DNA from: Bradyrhizobium nitroreducens | GTDB lineage: Bacteria; Pseudomonadota; Alphaproteobacteria; Rhizobiales; Xanthobacteraceae | Direction: 5' to 3' | Length of the DNA stretch: 64,000 bases | Assembly (NCBI RefSeq): GCF_002776695.1 | Contig: NZ_LFJC01000003.1 | Coordinates: 2,272,487 to 2,336,486 of the forward strand | Part shown: in pieces, positions 35,825-43,759 of the stretch | Layout: each line of letters opens with the position of its first letter | Numbering within the stretch: the stretch's first letter is position 1 | Notes under the pieces: model-generated | Told to the model about the DNA's origin: nothing | The model's database searches: none | The model's input: only the letters and a program-made list of their open reading frames with translations | Position numbers and translations under genes: made by a program

Positions 35825-37207
35825 ATGGCTGAACGCTTCGAAAGACCCGATCACCCCGCCGCGGGCGATGATACCTCCAGCGCGAGCCGCCGCGGGTTTC
35901 TGAGATCGGCCGGCATCGCGGCCGGCACGCTCGCCGCATCGATCGCGGCGCCGAGACTTGCGCGCTCTGCTCCGCTGCGCGCGGCGCAGGCGCGACCGGA
36001 CAAGCCGGTGCGGGTCTCCAAGCAGCGGCTCAACGCGCTGGCGGCGCAATTCTATGCCGTGTTCAACGAGCACGACGTCCTGCCCAAGGACTTCTCCGGG
36101 AAGCATGAAGCACGCTACGACGTCGAGCTGCGGCGCATCACCACGACGACGCAGATCCCTGAGACGAAGGAGCGCGTGAAGGTCAGCGCGCTCGTCGCAG
36201 TGCCCGTGGGCGTGCGCGGCGCGTTGCCTGTGCTGTCCTGGCAGCACGGCACGATCCTGTCGTTCGACCAGGTTCCCTCGAACCTGCTGCGACTTGGCGA
36301 CGAAGCCTACCAGCTCCGCGACAACGTCGACTCGCTGGAGACGCTGTTCAACGTCCAGCGCTTCGCCGGCAATGGCTATGCCGTCATCGCCGCCGACTAC
36401 ATCGGCAAGGGCCCCTATCGCGACGGCCGCGGCGAAGCCTACGCGGTGAAGGGCGCCACCGTGCAGTGCTGCCTCGATGTCCTCAAGGCCGGGCTCGTCG
36501 AGCTCGAGGCGCTCGGTCTCCGCCAATCCGCGCTGTTCTTGAACGGCTGGTCGCAAGGCGCGCTGAACACGCAATGGCTGAAGCAGGAGATGCAACGCCG
36601 CGGCATCAAGGTGACGGCCACCGCGGCCCAGAGCCCGTTCAACAACCTCGCCGAGAGCTTCCGCTACTGGGTCAGCCCGACAGCCTTCATTCCGTCGACG
36701 GACACGTCCTACCCGATGCCTCCGGCCTGGATCACGCCCTGCCTGATCGTGTTGCTCGGAAGCTATCGCCGGTATTACGGTCTCAACGATCTGTTCAAGA
36801 CAGCCATCAAGCCGCAATATCAGGCGTTCGCGGAAAAATACTGGGCCGACTACAGCCTGGAGGGTGACACCGCAAAAAGTGTTCCGCCGGCGGCGGACTT
36901 CCTGGTCGACGGGTTCTTCGACCGGTTTACCCATGACACCAACAGCAAGCTGCTGCGCCAGCTCGGTCGCAACGGCGCAACCTTCTGGGACTACGATTGC
37001 CCGATCCGGTTGTATTACGGATTGGCTGACGAAGCGCTGCATCCGCGACTGGTCAAGCCGGCCATCGCCGCCGGCGGACGTTTCGCGGAGGGCGTCCCGG
37101 TTGGCGGCGCAAGCCATCGCGTCACGTTCCTGGCGAGCCTCTATGGCGACAGCTCCGCGTTGAACGGACATTCGACCGTGTTCGACTGGTTCAATTCGCT
37201 GATATGA
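35825..37207 (+). CDS. Tat-exported alpha/beta hydrolase (secretory lipase-like)
   Basis: This 460-residue hydrolase starts with a Tat signal (SRRGFLRSAG at 21-30, cleavage after ARSA near 49). The nucleophile elbow GWSQG places Ser243, with an oxyanion-type HG (SWQHGT) earlier and a likely catalytic Asp in YGLADEALHP. The pattern fits the secretory lipase/prolyl-type alpha/beta family. AGGAGGA lies directly before the ATG at 35825, which decides against longer in-frame starts. It is predicted periplasmic. Substrate is unknown. Confidence 0.85.
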   Translation: MAERFERPDHPAAGDDTSSASRRGFLRSAGIAAGTLAASIAAPRLARSAPLRAAQARPDKPVRVSKQRLNALAAQFYAVFNEHDVLPKDFSGKHEARYDVELRRITTTTQIPETKERVKVSALVAVPVGVRGALPVLSWQHGTILSFDQVPSNLLRLGDEAYQLRDNVDSLETLFNVQRFAGNGYAVIAADYIGKGPYRDGRGEAYAVKGATVQCCLDVLKAGLVELEALGLRQSALFLNGWSQGALNTQWLKQEMQRRGIKVTATAAQSPFNNLAESFRYWVSPTAFIPSTDTSYPMPPAWITPCLIVLLGSYRRYYGLNDLFKTAIKPQYQAFAEKYWADYSLEGDTAKSVPPAADFLVDGFFDRFTHDTNSKLLRQLGRNGATFWDYDCPIRLYYGLADEALHPRLVKPAIAAGGRFAEGVPVGGASHRVTFLASLYGDSSALNGHSTVFDWFNSLI

Positions 37208-37229
37208 ACGCGCCCCGCAACGCCGGCCT

Positions 37230-38912
37230 TCATTTGCCGGCGACAAAATAGAAGTCTTCCCGCCCCGGCGGCGAGCCGTAGGTGAACGGCTGCTGCTCGT
37301 GCTTCGTTGCGGCCCAGACATCGTCGCGGATGATGTCGAACAGTTTCCGGATCTCGACGCGAGGCTGCTTGATCTCGCGGGCGAGGGCCGTGGCGAACGG
37401 GCTGTTGGCGCTGCCGTCGCCGTCCATCGCGGTCTCGCCGTGCTTGGCGGCGTAGACCACCATGAAGCCGGCGCCGGGCTCGATGTTGGAAAAGCCCTTG
37501 TCGACCAGCTTCAGCGACAAGGTGCGCTGCATGGCCGGCGCGAACGGATTGTCGCGGCAGGCATCGAGCACCACGAGACGCATTTTTCGCGCGGCGCCGA
37601 CCGCGGCGATGACCTGCTCGAGGGCGACCGCCTGCGTTTCGGCGTCCTTGTCGGCGGCGAGCTTGGCGTCGACGGGAACGAGATAATTCACCCCGCCGAT
37701 CTCGAAGCCGTGGCCGGCGTAATAGACCACGGCCCAGTCGGCCTTCTCAGCTTCCTCCGCGAAGGCCTTCAACGCGTCGAAGAACCTGTCGCGGGTGAGG
37801 TCGCTGACGGAGATCACGGTCTGGAAGCCGACGTCGCGCAGCACGCTCGCGATCAGCTTGGAATCGCGCGGCGGATTGGGCAGAGCATGGACGTTCCTGT
37901 AGGCGCCATTGCCGATCACCAGCGCCACGCGGCGTCCTGTTGCCCCGGCCGGCGCCGGCTGCGTCAGCGCGGCAAGCCGCTCCTGCGCGATGGCACGGGC
38001 GCGTGCGACCTCGGTGTCATCGAAATTCGTCAGCGAATAGGCCGCGGCACGATAGTCGGCGCGGGCTTGCGCCAGATCCTTCCGGCGCTCATAGATCTGG
38101 CCGCGACCGGAATGCGCGCGGATGTTGTTCGGGTTGATCTGGATCGCCGTGTTGTAATCCTTCAGTGCGGCATCGAGGTCGCCCTTCATCATGCTGACAT
38201 CGGCGCGGTTGTTGATCGCGTAGACGTTTTTCGGCTGCCGCTCGATCAGGCCGTTACAATCGGCAAAGGCCCGGTCGAACTTGCCCATCATGCCATAGGT
38301 GATGCAGCGATTGCTGGCGATCTGCGGCGCGGACGGGTCGATCTTCTCGGCCTCCGCGAAGTCGGCGATCGCGCCGTCGAAATCCTTCAGCAGCGTGCGC
38401 GCGCGGGCGCGATTGGTCCAGGCGAGCAGGAATTTCGGCGTGTATTTGATCGACTGGGTGAAATCGTCGATGGCGCTCTGCATCGCGCCGCGGCGCGCAT
38501 AAATCACGCCGCGGTTGTTGTAGGGAACGCCGTAGGCCGGCCGCTTCTGGAGGGCGAGATTGTAGTCCGCCATGGCAAGATCGTCCTGGCCCTTGCGCTC
38601 ATAGGCGAGGCCGCGCAGGTTGAGGGCGATGACGTAGTCCGGATCGAGATCGAGTGCGATGGACAGGGTCTCGATCGCCTGGTCGTAATCACGCTTGTTG
38701 AGCTGCGTGTTGCCGCGCGCGGAAAGCGCGATCGCCTTGTCCTTGCCGCTGACCTTGTCGGCCTTCAGCAGATTTTCGCAGGCGGTCGCGCGGGCCTGGG
38801 CGTCCGCCTGGCGATCGCGGCAGATGGCGAGGTCGTCGGCCTGCGGATCGGCCGCCGCGCGCGACATGCCGGCGGCCAGAATGACGAGGGTCAGGGAAAC
38901 GACGCGCAGCAT
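37230..38912 (-). CDS. Exported TPR-caspase (metacaspase-like) protein
   Basis: This 560-residue protein has an N-terminal signal peptide (cut after SRAA near 20) and about six to seven TPR repeats (roughly 60-300). A C-terminal caspase-like peptidase domain (328-560) has dyad His401 (YYAGHGFE) and Cys452 (LDACRDNPF). Both catalytic residues are intact. Such exported caspase-like proteins are common in Rhizobiales but their targets are mostly unknown. It converges with the hydrolase gene, with a 22-base gap. Confidence 0.9.
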   Translation of the reverse strand: MLRVVSLTLVILAAGMSRAAADPQADDLAICRDRQADAQARATACENLLKADKVSGKDKAIALSARGNTQLNKRDYDQAIETLSIALDLDPDYVIALNLRGLAYERKGQDDLAMADYNLALQKRPAYGVPYNNRGVIYARRGAMQSAIDDFTQSIKYTPKFLLAWTNRARARTLLKDFDGAIADFAEAEKIDPSAPQIASNRCITYGMMGKFDRAFADCNGLIERQPKNVYAINNRADVSMMKGDLDAALKDYNTAIQINPNNIRAHSGRGQIYERRKDLAQARADYRAAAYSLTNFDDTEVARARAIAQERLAALTQPAPAGATGRRVALVIGNGAYRNVHALPNPPRDSKLIASVLRDVGFQTVISVSDLTRDRFFDALKAFAEEAEKADWAVVYYAGHGFEIGGVNYLVPVDAKLAADKDAETQAVALEQVIAAVGAARKMRLVVLDACRDNPFAPAMQRTLSLKLVDKGFSNIEPGAGFMVVYAAKHGETAMDGDGSANSPFATALAREIKQPRVEIRKLFDIIRDDVWAATKHEQQPFTYGSPPGREDFYFVAGK

Positions 38913-39174
38913 GGTGTCAGCCTGCTCCAGCCAGCAAGTTGTTCTTGAGTCGATCGTCGACCGCCCGGGTTCATCTAGCGCGGAGTTCCCGGTCTCGCCA
39001 AGGCGTGCGCTCGCCGGGCCGTCCCGGGCGGCTCATTTCACGGACTCGTGTCCGCGCCGTCGTAACAATCGACGGCTGCGTCCGTACCTCGGATGATGCG
39101 AAAACGCGGCCGGGCAGGCTGTTCGCCCGGCCCTCGCCGCCGTAGACTGTCAGACCTTTCGAAAGAGGATCGCC

Positions 39175-39879
39175 ATGCGCCGACCTGTCCTGCTGTCCCT
39201 GCTCGCCGCAACCACCGCCCTCGGGCTCGCCTTCGCGATGCCTTCACGAGCTGCGGAAGAGGCGGTGGTGATTCCCGCCCCCGCGATGGATACGGCCCCC
39301 GCGAGCGGGATCCAGACCGCCGTGGTCGCCGGCGGCTGCTTCTGGGGCGTGCAGGGCGTCTTCCAGCACGCCGCCGGCGTCGTCAACGCGGTCTCCGGCT
39401 ATGCCGGCGGCACCAAGGCGACCGCGGACTACCAGACCGTCTCGAGCGGCCGGACCGGCCACGCCGAGTCGGTCGAGATCAAGTACGACCCGAAGAAGAT
39501 CTCCTACGGCAAGATCCTCCAGATCTACTTCTCGGTGGTGCACGATCCGACCCAGCTCAACCGCCAGGGCCCGGACACCGGCCCGCAATATCGCTCTGCG
39601 ATCTTCACCACCTCGGACGAGCAGAAGAAGGTGGCGGAGGCCTATATCGCCCAGCTCAACGGCGCGAAGGTGTTCTCCAAGCCGATCGTGACCAAGGTCG
39701 GCGCGCTGGAGGCGTTCTACCCGGCGGAGGCCTACCACCAGGACTATCTGACGCTGCACCCGAACCAGCCCTACATCGCCTACAACGACCTGCCGAAGGT
39801 CGAGAACCTGAAAAAGCTGTTCGCGGATAACTACATTGAGAAGCCGACGCTGGTGAGTGCCAGCAAGGCCACCAACTGA
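39175..39879 (+). CDS. msrA: Peptide methionine sulfoxide reductase MsrA, exported
   Basis: MsrA reduces the S-epimer of methionine sulfoxide. The 234-residue protein has a Sec signal peptide (residues 1-26, cut after SRAA) and catalytic Cys55 in GGCFWG. The conserved YxxQDYL pattern appears as YHQDYL. The export signal places it in the periplasm. msrB follows 40 bases downstream, forming a repair pair, though msrB lacks a signal peptide. Confidence 0.95.
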   Translation: MRRPVLLSLLAATTALGLAFAMPSRAAEEAVVIPAPAMDTAPASGIQTAVVAGGCFWGVQGVFQHAAGVVNAVSGYAGGTKATADYQTVSSGRTGHAESVEIKYDPKKISYGKILQIYFSVVHDPTQLNRQGPDTGPQYRSAIFTTSDEQKKVAEAYIAQLNGAKVFSKPIVTKVGALEAFYPAEAYHQDYLTLHPNQPYIAYNDLPKVENLKKLFADNYIEKPTLVSASKATN

Positions 39880-39918
39880 GACCACCGAAACCAAGATCGC
39901 TGAAAAAACGGGAGACCC

Positions 39919-40338
39919 ATGCCCGACACCAAAACGAATACCACCGACGACAAGGTCATCAAGAGCGAAGAGCAATGGCGCAGCGAGCTGTCGCCGATGC
40001 AGTACGCGGTGCTGCGCGAGAAGGCGACCGAGCGTCCCTTCTCGGGCGAATATGAGCACGACCACCGCGCCGGCACCTATGTCTGCGCCGGCTGCGGCAA
40101 TGTGCTGTTCGAGTCGGACGCCAAATTCGATTCCGGCTGCGGCTGGCCGAGCTTCACCCAGCCCGCCGTCGAGAGCCATATCGACGAGGAGCGGGACGTC
40201 AGCCACGGCATGATCCGCACCGAGGTGCTCTGCTCGAAATGCAGCGGCCATCTCGGCCATGTCTTCCCCGACGGCCCCGGGCCGACCGGCCTGCGCTACT
40301 GCATCAACTCCGCCGCCTTGAAGCTGGAGCCGAAATAA
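39919..40338 (+). CDS. msrB: Peptide methionine sulfoxide reductase MsrB
   Basis: MsrB reduces the R-epimer of methionine sulfoxide. The 139-residue protein has four zinc-binding cysteines (C56, C59, C105, C108) and catalytic Cys128 in [10 protein letters not shown]. The family segments CGWPSF and [11 protein letters not shown] are also present. GGGAGA precedes the ATG. There is no signal peptide, so it is predicted cytoplasmic, unlike the MsrA upstream. Confidence 0.95.
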   Translation: MPDTKTNTTDDKVIKSEEQWRSELSPMQYAVLREKATERPFSGEYEHDHRAGTYVCAGCGNVLFESDAKFDSGCGWPSFTQPAVESHIDEERDVSHGMIRTEVLCSKCSGHLGHVFPDGPGPTGLRYCINSAALKLEPK

Positions 40339-40349
40339 TCGCCCCGCCC

Positions 40350-40376
40350 GATCGGGTTCCCGCATGGAACCCGATC
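40350..40376 (+). terminator. Perfect 11-bp hairpin after msrB
   Basis: GATCGGGTTCC and its exact reverse complement GGAACCCGATC flank a five-base loop CGCAT, starting 12 bases after the msrB stop. There is no immediate T-tract (CTTTTC lies about ten bases further on), so it is a probable but non-classic terminator. Confidence 0.65.
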
Positions 40377-40445
40377 GTGTGATGTGCTTTTCTACTCTGG
40401 CGGTGCGGCCGATCATCGCATCTGGGCACCGCCAGGGAGGAAGCC

Positions 40446-40610
40446 ATGTCACTCGGGACCATCCTGATCATCCTGGTGATCATCTACCTGCTCGGGGGCC
40501 TGTCCGGCCGCGTAGGCGGTTATGGCTATGGCCTGGGCCATTCCGGCATGGGGATCGGCGGCGTCGTGCTTGTGGTGCTGGTCGTCCTGCTGCTTCTTGG
40601 CAAATTATGA
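40446..40610 (+). CDS. DUF3309-type small membrane protein
   Basis: This 54-residue, Gly-rich, two-helix membrane protein starts MSLGTILIILVIIYLLGG, has a central GYGYGLGHSG turn, and ends in a Val/Leu-rich helix VVLVVLVVLLLLG. The pattern matches DUF3309, small proteins common in Rhizobiales and often stress-related. GGAGGA lies before the ATG at 40446. It stands alone between msrB and the next hypothetical gene. Confidence 0.85.
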   Translation: MSLGTILIILVIIYLLGGLSGRVGGYGYGLGHSGMGIGGVVLVVLVVLLLLGKL

Positions 40611-40824
40611 ACCAAATAACCCATTGAAATAATTCAGATTTTCTCGTCTGCGGACCTGCCATGCGCGGATTCATCATCTCCCATCGCAGGGGTCGCATTT
40701 TTGTCAGATAAGCTTATATTAGGGGGCGAAAATGACATGTGCGGCGGGCCCGCTCGATTGCGGCAGCTGCCCTCCCAAACCCCACGCGCTTAAAGCCCCA
40801 GAGAAGATCACGAGGTCTTTGACC

Positions 40825-41118
40825 ATGCGTCCACTGCGTCCGTTCAACTTCAACACCTCCGCCGAGCTCTTCCCCGCCGCGATCCGCAAGAAGAAGCGTG
40901 CCGGCTTCACCTATCGCCGGTTCGGCACCGCGGCCGAGGCCGTGCAGTTCGCGATGGAGCAGTTGCCGACGGACTCGCTGAACGGCGCCTATCTCCAGGT
41001 CGAGGAGGCGCGTTTCGACCAGAACGGCATCCGCTCGCTCTACGAGAGCGAAGCATTCCCGCTGCCCCGCCGTCCCAAGCCGGCCCCGGCCGCCGAGACC
41101 GACGCCGACGCGGCGTAA
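40825..41118 (+). CDS. Conserved hypothetical basic protein
   Basis: This 97-residue protein has a basic middle ([14 protein letters not shown]) and a C-terminal Pro/Ala/Glu tail; no membrane segment or known domain is seen. The ATG at 40825 has GAGG about nine bases upstream. An earlier in-frame ATG at 40732 also has a strong AGGGGG site and would add 31 residues with three cysteines, so the start is not settled. Function is unknown. Confidence 0.65.
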   Translation: MRPLRPFNFNTSAELFPAAIRKKKRAGFTYRRFGTAAEAVQFAMEQLPTDSLNGAYLQVEEARFDQNGIRSLYESEAFPLPRRPKPAPAAETDADAA

Positions 41119-41230
41119 GTTTCGCAAACCCTTCGATGTGCGCAAAGGGCGCGATGGCCGAAAGGTCGTCGCGCTCTTTGTGTTTGAGGGGGCTATCCCC
41201 TCGCTTACGGAAATATCCTGAAGACTCCGG

Positions 41231-41372
41231 GTGTCCCGGACGCAGCGCTTGCGCTCCTTCGGCGATGCGCTGCAGAGCCGGGGCCCACGCATCGACGTTC
41301 CCCTTGGTTCCTGGGTCCCGGCTCTGCGGCGCAGCGCTTGCGCGCCGTGCCTTGTCCGGGACACGAACGAGG
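41231..41372. repeat. Inverted pair of CGGACGCAGCGC / CCGGGACACGA modules
   Basis: The first module runs GTCCCGGACGCAGCGC to GCGCTGCAGAGCCGGGGCCCA. The second (GGGTCCCGGCTCTGCG to CTTGTCCGGGACACGA) is its inverted counterpart. The pair is in the opposite order to that at 25927-26073. The surrounding gap 41119-41386 holds no gene. Confidence 0.75.
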
Positions 41373-41386
41373 TCGGACAAAAGTCG

Positions 41387-41929
41387 CTAAATCCTTGGCT
41401 GCTTGTCGAGCCAGCGGCGGAGCAGACGCACGTTGCGCATGTTGGCGCGGAACATGACGTCGAAGGCGTCACCCGCGAACGGGACCATGCCGACCACACC
41501 GTCGAGCGCGACATTGCCGAGCATGCGCGCGGTGACGTACCAGGGCGCGCCCAGCGCGCGGGCCTCGCGCACCAGCCACAGCGAGATCGCGGTGGTGATG
41601 ATGTCGCCGACGACCGGCATCAGGCCGATCAGCCCGTCGATGCCGTAGCGGATGTTGGTCCCGGGCAGGATGAAGGCAACGTCGAGCAGCTTGGCGATCG
41701 CCTCGAGACGCGCGATGCGCTGCTCGCGCGTCAGATTGCCGAACGGGCCGCCCTGGCCGAACTCGAACCGGAATTCGCGAAAGCCCTGCTCCAGCGTCTC
41801 GGGGCGGATTTCGCGGCCGTCCTGGTCGATGATCGGCCCGCGGGCTTCAGCGCCCGAAGCAGTCGCGCGCGCACCGCTCCCCGAACGGGGCCGGCGGGGA
41901 GCGATAATTTCGTCGTCGGACATGGTCAT
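41387..41929 (-). CDS. DUF4112 domain membrane protein
   Basis: This 180-residue protein has a basic, disordered N-terminal 60 residues. A DUF4112 region follows, with LEAIAKLLDVAFILPGTNIRYGIDGLIGLMPVVGD (key parts LLDVAFILPG, GIDGLIGLMP, PVVGD) and a second half GVVGMVPFAGDAFDVMFRANMRN. Two amphipathic or membrane helices are likely. The start codon follows a weak ribosome site, and an ATG two codons later is possible. Function is unknown. Confidence 0.82.
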   Translation of the reverse strand: MTMSDDEIIAPRRPRSGSGARATASGAEARGPIIDQDGREIRPETLEQGFREFRFEFGQGGPFGNLTREQRIARLEAIAKLLDVAFILPGTNIRYGIDGLIGLMPVVGDIITTAISLWLVREARALGAPWYVTARMLGNVALDGVVGMVPFAGDAFDVMFRANMRNVRLLRRWLDKQPRI

Positions 41930-41990
41930 GGCCTCAAGGGAACGCGCCTGGGCGGCGGAAGTTGCTGCGCCGCGCCGGAACGTCGCGCGC

Positions 41991-42419
41991 TCAGGTCGGT
42001 GTCGCCGCCGCCGCTTGCGGCTCCTTGATGTATTTATGCACGAGCCAGGACGAAATCACCGCGGGCACGAAGCCGACCAGGCCGTACAGGATGAACTGCA
42101 CGGCGCCCGAATCCGGCCCGCGCGAGCTGTAGGTGAGCGAGGCCAGCACGAAGGCGAACAGGCCGACCAGCAGCATCCGCAAGGTGGGGCCGATCCGCCT
42201 GATGTGGACCAGGATGTCGTCGATCGCGCCGATCATCAGCGAGGGCAGCAAGCCGAACAGATAGCTGTATTGCAGGGTCTTGAAGAACACTGCGAACAGC
42301 TTGCCGACCTCGCCGAGATTGGTCTGGGTCCAATAGCCGGACTGATAGGTCGTCGTCAGCAGCAGCAGGAACCCGCCGACGAACGGGCCAACCAGCGCAA
42401 ACACCAGATAGCGTTTCAT
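41991..42419 (-). CDS. Small four-helix membrane protein (DUF5413-like)
   Basis: This 142-residue hydrophobic protein has four predicted membrane segments: VFALVGPFVGGFLLLL, then YSYLFGLLPSLMIGAI, MLLVGLFAFVLASLTY and FILYGLVGFVPAVISSW. The pattern fits DUF5413, a Bradyrhizobiaceae-type family. The ATG at 42419 is used. It follows 61 bases from the DUF4112 gene on the same strand, and the two may be co-transcribed. Confidence 0.75.
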   Translation of the reverse strand: MKRYLVFALVGPFVGGFLLLLTTTYQSGYWTQTNLGEVGKLFAVFFKTLQYSYLFGLLPSLMIGAIDDILVHIRRIGPTLRMLLVGLFAFVLASLTYSSRGPDSGAVQFILYGLVGFVPAVISSWLVHKYIKEPQAAAATPT

Positions 42420-42563
42420 CAAAACACCCTCACACTTCTCCGGAGGTTATAGCAGCGCCGCGGGAACCTTGAACAGCGGGGCAGCCCCGCCGTGGGGAAC
42501 AAGTGGCAGGGCGACGAGTTCATGCAGGACCTGAATTCATCCCCTGTCAGATTGGAGCCGCCG

Positions 42564-42806
42564 ATGGCCCGCAAATTTGTTCTGGCGACGATCACGCTGG
42601 CGGCCCTGACCGGCCTGTCGCAAACGTCCGCTTCCGCACAAGGCCACATGGGCTCGCCGCAGGAGCAGCAGGCCTGCTCGCGGGACGCATCGCGCTTCTG
42701 TCGCAAGGACCTCGGCAATGACGGCGCGGTGCAGGGCTGCCTGCAAGCCAACCGGGCCAAGCTGTCGCGCGCTTGCAGCAAGGTGTTTCAGAGCCACGGC
42801 ATGTGA
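42564..42806 (+). CDS. Exported Cys-rich-repeat small protein
   Basis: This 80-residue secreted protein has a signal peptide (cut after ASA-Q near residue 25). The mature part has four cysteines in a C-x6-C-x12-C-x10-C-like pattern (ACSRDASRFCRKDLG, then GCLQANRAKLSRAC). The same pattern is found in the protein at 43334, so the two are paralogues. GGAG precedes the ATG at 42564. Cysteine-rich repeat proteins of this type are common in bradyrhizobia; function is unknown. Confidence 0.75.
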   Translation: MARKFVLATITLAALTGLSQTSASAQGHMGSPQEQQACSRDASRFCRKDLGNDGAVQGCLQANRAKLSRACSKVFQSHGM

Positions 42807-42842
42807 GGGCCGCACCGATTTCCGCAGGTGGAGAGTGACACC

Positions 42843-43073
42843 ATGTTGCACGACGAAGAACTCTCGATCCTGCGGGACATCAGTCAATCCGTTGCCTTCG
42901 CCGACGACCGCCAGGGGAAGATGGGGCAACTGATCGCCGACGGCTACGTGATGAAGGACGGCGACCTGTTCGAGCTCACGGCCAAGGGCGTCACTGCCGT
43001 CGAGGAACACGCCGCCGCGCTCGGCACGAGCGACATTGGACAAGCCGGCGCGTCCTCCGATCGGCTGATCTGA
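42843..43073 (+). CDS. Small cytosolic hypothetical protein
   Basis: This 76-residue acidic protein starts MLHDEELSILRDISQSV and has a possible winged-helix-like pattern (LIADGYVMKDGDLFELTAKGVTAVEEH; key part LTAKG). GGAGAG lies before the ATG at 42843; a GTG at 42828 in the same frame is possible. It sits between the two Cys-rich secreted proteins. Function is not recognised. Confidence 0.65.
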   Translation: MLHDEELSILRDISQSVAFADDRQGKMGQLIADGYVMKDGDLFELTAKGVTAVEEHAAALGTSDIGQAGASSDRLI

Positions 43074-43333
43074 TCGCGTGCGCAGGCGTTGTGCGTGACG
43101 TCCACGCAACAACCGCAATTTCCTTCATGCCGACCATTGCGGCTGCGCGACAATGGCGCATACTTCGCTCGGGCGGCGCAGCACTTTTCGATTCGAACAA
43201 TCAAGAAATCGAGCGACCACATGCGGGACTGAACTCCCGACGTGAAGGCTGTGACATGCGGCAGATCAAGTCGCGTGCGGCGCCCCAATAACCAAGTGGC
43301 TCAAGCCTACGGGAACTCGGGGATCCATTCTGC

Positions 43334-43627
43334 ATGACACGCACTCAGACCATCGCTTCGCCTTTGAAGACCACCGCTTCGCTGCTCGCCGTCGCAACCA
43401 CCGCCATCGCGCTCCAGACCTCACCCGGCCTCGCCTTCTCATCCGAAGCGCAGCAGATGTGCACGGGCGATGCGATGCGGCTGTGCTCCAGTGAGATCCC
43501 CGACATCCCCCGGGTCAGAGCCTGCATGGTGCGGAACAAGGCGCAGGTCAGCCCCGGCTGCCGCGCCGTGATGGACCGCGAAGCCGCGGCATCCGCATCG
43601 CACAAGCGGGAAGCGGCGGCGCAGTAA
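43334..43627 (+). CDS. Exported Cys-rich-repeat small protein, second copy
   Basis: This 97-residue protein has a signal peptide (cut near LAFS, residue 35). Four cysteines occur in MCTGDAMRLCSSEIP and ACMVRNKAQVSPGC, matching the spacing of the 42564 protein. The C-terminal tail is Ala/Lys-rich. The 260-base gap before it (43074-43333) shows no other gene. It is probably periplasmic; function is unknown. Confidence 0.72.
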   Translation: MTRTQTIASPLKTTASLLAVATTAIALQTSPGLAFSSEAQQMCTGDAMRLCSSEIPDIPRVRACMVRNKAQVSPGCRAVMDREAAASASHKREAAAQ

Positions 43628-43637
43628 GCTACTCGGC

Positions 43638-43739
43638 GTCATTCCGGGGCGTGCGCAGCACCGAACCCGGAATCCATTGGGCAGCATGTGACGCGGTGAA
43701 ATGGATTCCGAGCTCGCGCTACGCGCGCCCCGGAATGAC
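43638..43739. repeat. Inverted pair GTCATTCCGGGGCG ... CGCCCCGGAATGAC
   Basis: A 102-base unit has perfect 14-bp inverted ends. The inner part also has related segments (CCCGGAATCCATTGGG and ATGGATTCCGAGCTCG). Half-copies occur at 6361-6402 and 14238-14302. It lies in the convergent gap after the Cys-rich gene. Confidence 0.78.
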
Positions 43740-43759
43740 GGAGAACGGCTCGCCTCGCC

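Noticed and set aside
34500..35939. A 479-residue minus-strand open frame
   Set aside because: It is antisense to the RecD-like helicase gene, which has all its helicase motifs; composition is that of a shadow.
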